Made by a program: the position numbers and the translations under genes
Part shown: in pieces, positions 1 to 6,312 of the stretch
Position numbering within the stretch: position 1 is the first letter of the stretch
How the letters are laid out: each line of letters begins with the position of its first letter
Notes under the pieces: model-generated
What the model was told of the DNA's origin: nothing
Databases searched by the model: none
What the model saw: only the letters and a program-made list of their open reading frames with translations
NCBI GenBank assembly: GCA_039191605.1
Contig: JBCCXL010000029.1
Coordinates: 1-51,275, forward strand
From: JBCCXL01 sp039191605
Lineage (GTDB): Bacteria > Acidobacteriota > Thermoanaerobaculia > Multivoradales > JAHZIX01
Length of the DNA: 51,275 bases
Direction of reading: 5' to 3'

Positions 1-168
1 CAGAAGACCGACGCCCTTTACATCGACCTCAACGACGTTTCCGTGGACGACATCCAGGTTCTGGACCAGGAAGGTAGCCGCGGGATTCCTGAGTTCGCTG
101 CTTCCACCAGCGACACCTGCTCCGGCCAGTGCTCCTGTGTCGTCAACAAGCTCGACGCTGACGGCTGA
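1..168 (+). CDS. RiPP precursor peptide, copy 1 (5' truncated by window edge)
   Basis: The reading frame is open from base 1 and stops at 166-168. It gives 55 residues that match residues 3-57 of copy 2 except Tyr for Phe at one leader position, so only the start codon and one further codon are missing. The leader carries DLNDVSVDDIQVLDQ and then the motif GSRGIPEFAAS. The core is TSDTCSGQCSC, followed by an acidic tail ending LDADG. An acidic leader, a PExxAS-type junction and a Ser/Thr/Cys-rich core are known features of thiopeptide-type (TIGR03892-like) and class I lanthipeptide precursors. The LanB-type enzymes downstream support the call. More precursor copies may lie upstream of the window. 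Confidence 0.85.
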   Translation, partial: QKTDALYIDLNDVSVDDIQVLDQEGSRGIPEFAASTSDTCSGQCSCVVNKLDADG

Positions 169-208
169 TTTCGTTTCGCCGCGACCCCTCGGGGTCTCGT
201 GCCGATGT

Positions 209-246
209 ACAAGCTCCCTTATCTATCAGGGAGCTTGTTCTTTTTT
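209..246 (+). terminator. Rho-independent terminator of precursor copy 1
   Basis: An 11-bp perfect inverted repeat (ACAAGCTCCCT at 209-219, AGGGAGCTTGT at 228-238) has an 8-nt loop and is followed by TCTTTTTT. It lies 40 bases after the stop codon. Confidence 0.85.
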
Positions 247-523
247 GGGGAAAGGACGCTCGGTACCTAACTGCCGAGCGGTTCAGCATCGAGGATGATC
301 AGGGTGTTTGTGGAGTGGTTTTAGGGCTTTTCCTGATAGCTACTGGCCGCTTGGAGAAATAGATTCCCTTTAACGAAAGACATGAGTCACCGAGAGAGCT
401 GAGGAGTGAGCTGAGGGGCGCCGAGAGTGCTTTTCGAATTGCTTCTCAACCTACTTCTCAACCCACTAGGGGACTCGCCCAAAACCCAAGCGCGGCCGTT
501 GGCCGCAAAGAGGAGAAATCATC
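247..523 (+). other. Intergenic region before precursor copy 2
   Basis: No gene is seen. It holds the bipartite promoter-like element at 323-365 and a leader of about 158 nt ending in a Shine-Dalgarno AGGAG (511-515). Confidence 0.6.
323..365 (+). promoter_or_regulatory. Conserved bipartite upstream element, precursor copy 2
   Basis: An AGGGCTTTTCCTGATAG block is followed by ATAGATT. The start of GATAG (335) and the start of ATAGATT (359) are exactly 24 bases apart, the same spacing as before copies 3 and 4. TAGATT resembles a -10 hexamer. The GATAG block sits roughly where a -35 or activator site would be. The sequence after it, CTTTAACGAAAG, is also partly shared. Reading it as a promoter is inference from conservation. 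Confidence 0.6.
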
Positions 524-697
524 ATGAGCCAGAAGACTGACGCCCTTTTCATCGACCTCAACGACGTTTCCGTGGACGACATCCAGGTTCTGGACCAGGA
601 AGGTAGCCGCGGGATTCCTGAGTTCGCTGCTTCCACCAGCGACACCTGCTCCGGCCAGTGCTCCTGTGTCGTCAACAAGCTCGACGCCGACGGCTGA
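524..697 (+). CDS. RiPP precursor peptide, copy 2
   Basis: 57 residues. ATG at 524 follows AGGAG at 511-515. The leader (about residues 1-36) is acidic and contains FIDLNDVSVDDIQVLDQEG. The junction is SRGIPEFAAS and the core is TSDTCSGQCSC, with Cys at 42, 46 and 48 and Ser/Thr at 37, 38, 39, 41, 43 and 47. The tail VVNKLDADG has no further Cys. The LanB-type enzymes encoded at 1850-6302 are the presumed modifying enzymes: Ser/Thr dehydration, then possibly thioether or pyridine ring formation. The gene has its own promoter-like element and terminator, so it looks monocistronic. The product and its ring pattern cannot be read from sequence. Confidence 0.88.
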   Translation: MSQKTDALFIDLNDVSVDDIQVLDQEGSRGIPEFAASTSDTCSGQCSCVVNKLDADG

Positions 698-737
698 TCT
701 CGTTTCGCCGCGACCCCTCGGGGTCTCGTGCCGATGT

Positions 738-777
738 ACAAGCTCCCTTATCCATCAGGGAGCTTGTTCTTTTTTTG
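738..777 (+). terminator. Rho-independent terminator of precursor copy 2
   Basis: The same 11-bp hairpin as after copy 1 (738-748 with 757-767), followed by TCTTTTTTT. Confidence 0.87.
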
Positions 778-827
778 ATGCTCCTATTGGTCACCGCATT
801 GACGGTATTGAGTACGGATCAGTTCGC

Positions 828-869
828 GGGTTTCTACGGATAGATCGCAGTTCTAAATATTTATAGATT
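828..869 (+). promoter_or_regulatory. Conserved bipartite upstream element, precursor copy 3
   Basis: GGGTTTCTACGGATAG is followed by TATAGATT. GATAG (839) and ATAGATT (863) start 24 bases apart, identical to copies 2 and 4. The region between is AT-rich. The distance from TAGATT to the ATG is about 95 nt. Confidence 0.65.
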
Positions 870-964
870 CTCTTCATCGAACGGCTGGAGCCGACCTATC
901 GAAAGAAAGATGACGACGGCTCTCCGAAGAATAATCTGGCAAATGCCAAAATGGAGAATGAATC

Positions 965-1138
965 ATGGCTGACAAGACCAACACCCTGCTGATCAACCTC
1001 GACGACGTTTCCGTGGACGACATCAAGGTCCTCGATCAGGAAGGTAGCCGCGGCATCGCCGAGTTCGCCGCTTCCACCAGCAAGACCTGCTCCGGCCAGT
1101 GCTCCTGCACCGTGAATCAGGACTCGATCGACAACTGA
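965..1138 (+). CDS. RiPP precursor peptide, copy 3
   Basis: 57 residues. ATG at 965 is preceded by GGAG a few bases upstream. The leader has LINLDDVSVDDIKVLDQEG, the junction is SRGIAEFAAS and the core is TSKTCSGQCSC with the three Cys at 42, 46 and 48. The tail TVNQDSIDN differs from copies 1 and 2. Compared with copy 2, Asp40 becomes Lys and Pro32 becomes Ala, while SGQCSC and FAAS do not change. It is probably modified by the same downstream enzymes. Confidence 0.87.
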   Translation: MADKTNTLLINLDDVSVDDIKVLDQEGSRGIAEFAASTSKTCSGQCSCTVNQDSIDN

Positions 1139-1182
1139 TGGAGCTTACAGCCATGGCTCCGCAGCCTGGCTTCGTCGTCCAG

Positions 1183-1206
1183 GCCCCCTTCCCCACCGAA
1201 GGGGGC
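1183..1206 (+). terminator. GC-rich hairpin after precursor copy 3
   Basis: GCCCCCTT (1183-1190) pairs with AAGGGGGC (1199-1206). The T-tract after it is poor, so it may act as an imperfect terminator or a stabilising 3' hairpin. Confidence 0.6.
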
Positions 1207-1268
1207 TTGCGGCGTTCTGTCCCCAGGGTCTCTCCGGCTCTTCGCCCTGATGGCTACGGATCCAACAC

Positions 1269-1311
1269 GGGGTTTGTTCGGATAGACGAGGATCGGTAGC
1301 AGTCATAGATT
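1269..1311 (+). promoter_or_regulatory. Conserved bipartite upstream element, precursor copy 4
   Basis: GGGGTTTGTTCGGATAG is followed by ATAGATT, again with 24 bases between GATAG (1281) and ATAGATT (1305). ACAACGAAAGCGGTGAG downstream matches the corresponding region before copy 2 (TTAACGAAAGACATGAG), so part of the leader is conserved too. Confidence 0.65.
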
Positions 1312-1436
1312 GGATACAACGAAAGCGGTGAGCCCCCCGGCGGATCAATCATCGGAACCTTCCAGGAATCTGTCGGCCACCATCGAACGTGAATCAAGAC
1401 GGTACAGAAGCCGAAATGAAAGTTGGAGAAAACGCC

Positions 1437-1610
1437 ATGATCGAGCAGAGTGACGAGTTGTTCATCGACTTCCTCGACATCCAGGTCGAGGACATTAAGG
1501 TCCTGAGCCAAGAAGGTAGCCGCGGTATTGCTGAGTTTGCAGCATCCACCAGCAAGACCTGCAGCGGTCAGTGCTCCTGCACCGTCGATGAAGGCGTTTT
1601 CACGCAATAA
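1437..1610 (+). CDS. RiPP precursor peptide, copy 4
   Basis: 57 residues from ATG at 1437, with the Shine-Dalgarno TTGGAGAA just upstream. The frame is open further upstream, but this start gives exactly the same length as copies 2 and 3. The leader is the most diverged (FIDFLDIQVEDIKVLSQEG). The junction SRGIAEFAAS and the core TSKTCSGQCSC are unchanged. The tail is TVDEGVFTQ. Conservation of the core under leader and tail drift implies selection on the modified segment. Confidence 0.87.
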   Translation: MIEQSDELFIDFLDIQVEDIKVLSQEGSRGIAEFAASTSKTCSGQCSCTVDEGVFTQ

Positions 1611-1667
1611 GCAGCTGATTATCGAATCGAATGATTCCTGGAGATCCCTGATGCCTTTGGCCCATGA

Positions 1668-1690
1668 GCCCCCTCTTATCCCGAGGGGGC
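1668..1690 (+). terminator. GC-rich hairpin after precursor copy 4
   Basis: GCCCCCTC (1668-1675) pairs with GAGGGGGC (1683-1690). It resembles the hairpin after copy 3 and has no strong T-tract (TTCGCCGTTC). It separates the precursors from the enzyme operon. Confidence 0.6.
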
Positions 1691-1791
1691 TTCGCCGTTC
1701 AGGGAAGAATTGAGAAACGAGCCTTCCATGTCCACTCTGGTTTGGCCACTGAGAACCTGGGTTGAACACTTAGACCAAGGGCGTGATTCGA

Positions 1792-1807
1792 GGGTTTTTC
1801 CGGATGG
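1792..1807 (+). promoter_or_regulatory. Half element before the LanB-type gene
   Basis: GGGTTTTTCCGGATGG resembles the first block of the bipartite elements before the precursors. No ATAGATT block follows 24 bases later. It may be a shared activator site or a chance match. Confidence 0.35.
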
Positions 1808-1849
1808 TCTCTACCCTTTGGAGATCGTAGCCTTTTGCTCGGAGGAAAT

Positions 1850-4318
1850 ATGATCGTAGAAAACAGCATCGAATCGCCTCGAGCAGGGATTCCCGCTCCT
1901 GAGATGGCCCCCGAGCTCCCAACAGCTAGGCTGCTGGCGCTGCGCAGCGCGGGCGCGCCTTTTGGCGGATCTTGGGACCTCCAATCGGATGAGTTCCTGG
2001 ATCTGGCGCGGCGCTGGGACGAGCTGCAGGACGAGCTGCCCCGGCGTCGTGATGAGCTGGTGGAGGCTCTCTTTCAGGCGGTGCCTGGGGCAGAGAGCAA
2101 GGGGCAGCGCCGCCGCATTCTCAAGCTGAAGAGGGATATCTTCAATGGACGCCGAGTCCAGGGGCTGCCGGCCGATCTGCCGGAGCACCTACGGGCCCCT
2201 GCCGAAGCGTATGCGGCACTGCAGCAGCGGGAGGCGGAGCACTTTGATGCCTCTCGCCAAGAGATTCTTGCCGCACTGCGGACGAACCTTCTGAGCCTTT
2301 GGCAGCAGCCTCGCTTTCGCGCCGCCAGCACCTATTCGAGCTCCGCCTTGGCAGCGGATCTAGAGGCCAACGGGCTGCCGGAAGAGGAGCAGTTTCACTC
2401 GCTGGATCGCGGCCTCTACACCTTTGTGGAGCGCTTTCGGACCAAGGCCAACCCCTTCCACCTGTTTGCGGACCTCACGCTGCCGCCGCATCTCGACAAA
2501 GCCGAAGCCGGTGAATGCGAAGTGGTTGTCGATACCTCCGCCCTCTACCGTCTAGAGGAGCGCGTGCTCGAGGAGCTCGCCGGGTCGGACGATCTTTGGC
2601 TCGCCCTGCGCCCGTCCTCTGATCAATCCGGAGAGCGCCGTTTCTGGGTGCCGACGGAGAACGGTTTTCGATGGGCACCGGCTCCGCAGGACGAGGTGTC
2701 GATTCGCCTTTTGGGACTGATGGAAGATCGCCTGAAGGACGGCGCACCGCCGGTGCTGCGGCAGCGAGAGTGGGTCGATCGGGAAGCTTCCGCCTCGGCG
2801 GCAGCGGATGTCCAGGACTCCGAGAAAGCCCAGGAGGCTGCGCGGCAAGTGGTGCGGGACGGCCTGGCGGCAGGATGGCTCGAGATCTTCTGGCTCGACG
2901 ATTTCCGCCAGCTGGATGGCGCTCTCGAGCAGTTGCCGCCGGAAGCCAAGGGACTCAGGCAAGAAGCCGAGCAATGGCGGCGTCTGCATCTCGCCCGCTG
3001 CTCGGAATCTGAGCTAGCACAGCTGGAGACTGAGATCACCGAGCTCGATGGACGGTGCTTTGTCAATCGCTATCGCTCATCGAACCTCGACGCCTGGACG
3101 GCGTCGATGACGGCGGCGCAGCGGGTGGCAGCGGACCTCGCTGCGGTGAAACCCTTCTTCTTGCCGATGTCCAGCGGTGGTGGCACCACCTACGGTCTGC
3201 AGGCTTATCTGGCGGATCTACTAGACCATCGCGGTCGTGAGAGCGTCGCGCTTTTTGAGCTCTTGCCCCATTACCTGCGCCATAGCCGCGAGATCATCCA
3301 GCACTATCGCCCCGACGTTCACCGGGCCCAAGAAGAGAGAGAGCGGATCGCTCGCTGGCAACAGGCCTGTGGTGAGCTGAGCGGTCATCTCGACTCGAAG
3401 GGGCTCGAAGACCTAAGGCAGCAGCTGCCGGATTCCGAGGATCGCAGCCTTTGCTTCACCGGGCCCTACGATCTGGCCTCCGGTGTCTTCTATCCAGGGG
3501 CTTGCTTCGCTGGAGAGGGGCGCTTTGCCTCGCGTTACCTCCTGCACCGCGAGTCCTCGTTGGTGAGCTCCTCCAGAGAGAGCTCCGAGGGTGGCGATGC
3601 GGTGCTGGATGTGGAGTTAGTGGTGGCGCCGCGTCCGAATCTCAATCTTCACGTCCGCCGCTTCGACATTGGCTGTGGTTTCGAGCCGCGCTACGGGATG
3701 AGCTACGAACGCTGGATCCCAGCGGAGCAGGTCCACCTCTCCCTCGATGAGGAACGCTCTCAGGTGCTGTACCGCCTGGGGGCCGACGGGCCGCAGATTC
3801 GCTTCCACTACAGCGGATTTCTGCTGGCTCCGTACCTCCCTCCGCAGCTCCAGCTGCTGCTGGCGGGGCATGGGGACTTCTTCACCAATCCCTTCGCGGG
3901 AGTCGACCGGACGCCGACGGACGGCGGGATCGAGCACCGGCCGGAGCTACGCCTCGAGACTCTGTGCCTGCGCCGACCTACCTGGTCTTTCGGCGGTGAG
4001 GCGTTGGCGGAGCTGCCTCGGGAGGCTGGCCCCTTGCGCTACGCCGCGGCGGTGCGTCGCTGCTTCCGTCAATGGACTGGGTCGGAGGAGCAGCGCTGGT
4101 ATTACCGGGCGCCGGCGGCCGGCGGTCGGCGTAGCCACAAGCCACGCTTCTTGGACCTCGGCAATCCTCTGAGTGCCTATGCGCTGCGCCACACCCTGGA
4201 CCGGCTCGGCAACGGGCAGGCGCTGCACTGCAGCCCCATGGCACCGACTCCCTCGGGCCTGCTTCCCATCGACGGTCGCGGCCATACCGCGGAGTGGATG
4301 ATCGAGGTGGGGTCATGA
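1850..4318 (+). CDS. LanB-type dehydratase, glutamylation (N-terminal) domain protein
   Basis: 822 residues from ATG at 1850, directly after GGAGGA at 1841-1846. An in-frame TTG at 1835 is possible but has no ribosome site. Features of the Lant_dehydr_N family are visible: LKLKRDIFNGRR near residue 90, TFVERFRTKANPFH near residue 190, FVNRYRSSNLDAW around 405, and FAGEGRFASRYL around 560. The SpaB_C elimination domain is missing from this chain and encoded separately by the next gene, so this is a split LanB. The family transfers glutamate from Glu-tRNA to Ser/Thr of a precursor. The length is close to TbtB-type thiopeptide proteins. The stop overlaps the next start (ATGA). The substrate is presumably the four upstream precursors. 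Confidence 0.88.
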   Translation: MIVENSIESPRAGIPAPEMAPELPTARLLALRSAGAPFGGSWDLQSDEFLDLARRWDELQDELPRRRDELVEALFQAVPGAESKGQRRRILKLKRDIFNGRRVQGLPADLPEHLRAPAEAYAALQQREAEHFDASRQEILAALRTNLLSLWQQPRFRAASTYSSSALAADLEANGLPEEEQFHSLDRGLYTFVERFRTKANPFHLFADLTLPPHLDKAEAGECEVVVDTSALYRLEERVLEELAGSDDLWLALRPSSDQSGERRFWVPTENGFRWAPAPQDEVSIRLLGLMEDRLKDGAPPVLRQREWVDREASASAAADVQDSEKAQEAARQVVRDGLAAGWLEIFWLDDFRQLDGALEQLPPEAKGLRQEAEQWRRLHLARCSESELAQLETEITELDGRCFVNRYRSSNLDAWTASMTAAQRVAADLAAVKPFFLPMSSGGGTTYGLQAYLADLLDHRGRESVALFELLPHYLRHSREIIQHYRPDVHRAQEERERIARWQQACGELSGHLDSKGLEDLRQQLPDSEDRSLCFTGPYDLASGVFYPGACFAGEGRFASRYLLHRESSLVSSSRESSEGGDAVLDVELVVAPRPNLNLHVRRFDIGCGFEPRYGMSYERWIPAEQVHLSLDEERSQVLYRLGADGPQIRFHYSGFLLAPYLPPQLQLLLAGHGDFFTNPFAGVDRTPTDGGIEHRPELRLETLCLRRPTWSFGGEALAELPREAGPLRYAAAVRRCFRQWTGSEEQRWYYRAPAAGGRRSHKPRFLDLGNPLSAYALRHTLDRLGNGQALHCSPMAPTPSGLLPIDGRGHTAEWMIEVGS

Positions 4319-5181
4319 ACTCCGCGTTCCTGAGCTCCAACGGCACCAGCTCCAACGGCATCAGCTCCAATGGCGCCGTCGCCCAGGCCGCGGGTTCCCG
4401 CTGGCAGGGCTTCTACCTCTATCCCGGCGGGGCGATCGATCCCTTCCTGGCGGATCAGTTCTTTCCCTTCATCAGCAGCGAGCGGGAGGCAGGGCGCCTG
4501 CGCCGCTTCTTCTTCCTGCGTCACCAGGAAGGCGGGATGCATCTGCGGCTCCGCCTCCAGCCGACGCCCGGGGCTGAAGAGGCCCTGATTGCCGGGCTTG
4601 AGCAATGCGCCGCCGTCTGGACCTCTTCAGAGCTGGTGAAGAGTTACTACGACCGTACCGAGCACTACTTCGGAGAGACCCCGGCTTCGGTGTACTCCGA
4701 ATTGCTCAACGAATCGACCTCCTGGCTCACCCTGCGGCTCCTGCGCTCCATCGGGACCGCTCCGCAGCAGCGCATGCATCGCTGGCTGACCCTCACCTCG
4801 GCCCTGGATTTCTTCCTGCGGCGATCCACTCACAATGATGCCGAGCGGCGGCGGGCCCTGCAGGAGGGCTATGACTTCTCCTGCCGGGCGGCGGTGGATT
4901 GGGGGCACACGCTGGACAACGTCAAAGAAGACGGCGGCTTCGGCATCGAGGCTGCAGCCAGCGTCGAGAAATCTCGGCCTCGAGTCGCCGCCGCGCTAGC
5001 CGAGGATCAAGAGGCGCTGCGGATCGCCGCGCTGCTCCGACGACTTCGACACAACGTTCCGAAGGGCTCCCAGATCGCGGTGCACGCCCTTCATCTCTTC
5101 TGCAACAAATTTGGATTTCACCTCGGTGAAGAGCACGCGGCCATGGTCGCTCTCTTACACCTCGACACAGCGAGGACCTGA
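4315..5181 (+). CDS. SpaB_C / thiopeptide-type elimination domain protein
   Basis: 288 residues. ATG at 4315 overlaps the preceding stop by 4 bases, with GAGGTGGGG upstream. The N-terminus has three tandem SSNG-type units encoded by a 15-bp repeat. Next comes WQGFYLYP, then RRFFFLRHQEGGMHLRLRLQ, the canonical basic motif of SpaB_C domains. The C-terminus has VHALHLFCNKFG (about 256-267), which corresponds to the HMHxNR segment of elimination domains, with Lys where Arg is usual. In the family this domain removes glutamate from glutamylated Ser/Thr to give dehydroalanine or dehydrobutyrine. Together with the upstream protein it should form a complete two-chain dehydratase. Confidence 0.82.
   Translation: MNSAFLSSNGTSSNGISSNGAVAQAAGSRWQGFYLYPGGAIDPFLADQFFPFISSEREAGRLRRFFFLRHQEGGMHLRLRLQPTPGAEEALIAGLEQCAAVWTSSELVKSYYDRTEHYFGETPASVYSELLNESTSWLTLRLLRSIGTAPQQRMHRWLTLTSALDFFLRRSTHNDAERRRALQEGYDFSCRAAVDWGHTLDNVKEDGGFGIEAAASVEKSRPRVAAALAEDQEALRIAALLRRLRHNVPKGSQIAVHALHLFCNKFGFHLGEEHAAMVALLHLDTART
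4333..4377 (+). repeat. 15-bp in-frame tandem repeat, 3 copies
   Basis: Units AGCTCCAACGGCACC, AGCTCCAACGGCATC and AGCTCCAATGGCGCC encode a flexible SSNG-type linker at the N-terminus of the elimination protein. Confidence 0.85.
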
Positions 5182-5183
5182 TC

Positions 5184-6302
5184 ATGCAATCTTGGAGAGC
5201 CTTCCACATCTACACTTCCCGCGTGACCCCCTTGATTCTCGATTGCGTAACGCCCTTCCTCGAGAAGCGCGGTGCGGAGCTGGAGAACCGCTCTTGGGAG
5301 CGCCACTACGTTGGGGGTTCCCACCTTCGTCTGCGGCTCAAGGGCAGCGAAGAGGCATTGAGCTCCGTCGGTGACGAGCTGGTGGCCGAGGTCGAGGCCT
5401 ATCTCGAGGCGAACCCCAGTCCCGATGCGGAAGATTACTCGCCGCGGCGAGTCGCCAATCTGCTGGCGCAGGAGAAGGTTTCCATCGAGGGACTCGACCT
5501 TTCGTATCGCAACAACGTGGTTGAGGAGCACCCCTATCCGGCTCACCAGGGCGTGTTCCACTCTGACGGTGCAGCGCAGATCATGGACGACTTCCGCCAC
5601 GACGTGCTGCCTCTGGCGACGGCGATCCTGCGGGATCCCGGCCCTCGCTGGGAGATCGCTCTACGCTTCTTCTTCCTCCAGGCCCTGGCGGTAGGCGGAA
5701 CGCTGAAAAACGGCAGCGTGTCCTGGCGCTCCCATTGGGAGGGCTTTTCGGCCAGCTTCTCGAGCACCGCGGTAATCGACCGGGTGCGCGAAAGCTTTGT
5801 CGCGCAGCGGGACGAGATCATTCGCCATCTCGAGGAGGTGGAGACCCTGCACGCCGAGGGACGGCTGGACGAAGACCCCTTCCTCGGGCCCTGGTGGCAG
5901 CTGGTGCAGGATTACGGAAAGCGAGCACGCCACGATCTGAAGGAGGGGGTGCAGTTCACCGTGCAGCCCAAGGATGCGGAGCAGGCGAAAGAGATGCGTC
6001 AGCAGACCCAGGATCTACTGCGGCGCCAGAGCGAATTCGTTCGCACCTTCTGGTCCAGCGAGAAGTTCCTCACCGCGATCCAGCACGAGCCCCGCATGCA
6101 GGTACCGCGAATTCTCACCAACCTGCTGTATAGCTTGCTCTCGATGATCGAGATCAAGCCGATCGAGAAGATGGCCCTCTGCCACCATTCCCATCGGGCG
6201 GTAGAGGATTATTACGACTGTGATCTCCAGGAAGTGCTGAAGGAAAACATGCGCTGGATGGAGTCCCGTCACGCTGATCGCTGGGAAGAAGCGAGAGGTT
6301 GA
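5184..6302 (+). CDS. Second SpaB_C-like protein; candidate pyridine synthase ([4+2] cycloaddition) or accessory elimination protein
   Basis: 372 residues. ATG at 5184 lies two bases after the previous stop. The N-terminus has WRAFHIYTSRVTPLILD and RHYVGGSHLRLRLKG, the hallmark of SpaB_C / thiopeptide-type domains. The C-terminus is unlike the elimination protein: it lacks the HMHxNR-like segment and instead has NLLYSLLSMIEIKPIEKMAL followed by CHHSHRAVEDYY. In thiopeptide and pyritide pathways the B, C and D proteins are about 800, 300 and 370 residues, and the D protein joins two dehydroalanines into a pyridine while releasing the leader. Size, gene order and divergence fit that role. A structure-based comparison would be needed to exclude another SpaB_C function. 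Confidence 0.6.
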   Translation: MQSWRAFHIYTSRVTPLILDCVTPFLEKRGAELENRSWERHYVGGSHLRLRLKGSEEALSSVGDELVAEVEAYLEANPSPDAEDYSPRRVANLLAQEKVSIEGLDLSYRNNVVEEHPYPAHQGVFHSDGAAQIMDDFRHDVLPLATAILRDPGPRWEIALRFFFLQALAVGGTLKNGSVSWRSHWEGFSASFSSTAVIDRVRESFVAQRDEIIRHLEEVETLHAEGRLDEDPFLGPWWQLVQDYGKRARHDLKEGVQFTVQPKDAEQAKEMRQQTQDLLRRQSEFVRTFWSSEKFLTAIQHEPRMQVPRILTNLLYSLLSMIEIKPIEKMALCHHSHRAVEDYYDCDLQEVLKENMRWMESRHADRWEEARG

Positions 6303-6312
6303 GGAGATCGTC

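Larger units (their letters stand above)
1..246 (+). repeat. Direct repeat with 530-775 (duplicated precursor and terminator)
   Basis: Bases 1-246 align without gaps to 530-775 (offset 529), with about five substitutions seen by eye. The unit covers the precursor gene and its terminator. This points to a recent tandem duplication or to gene conversion between copies 1 and 2. Confidence 0.9.
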
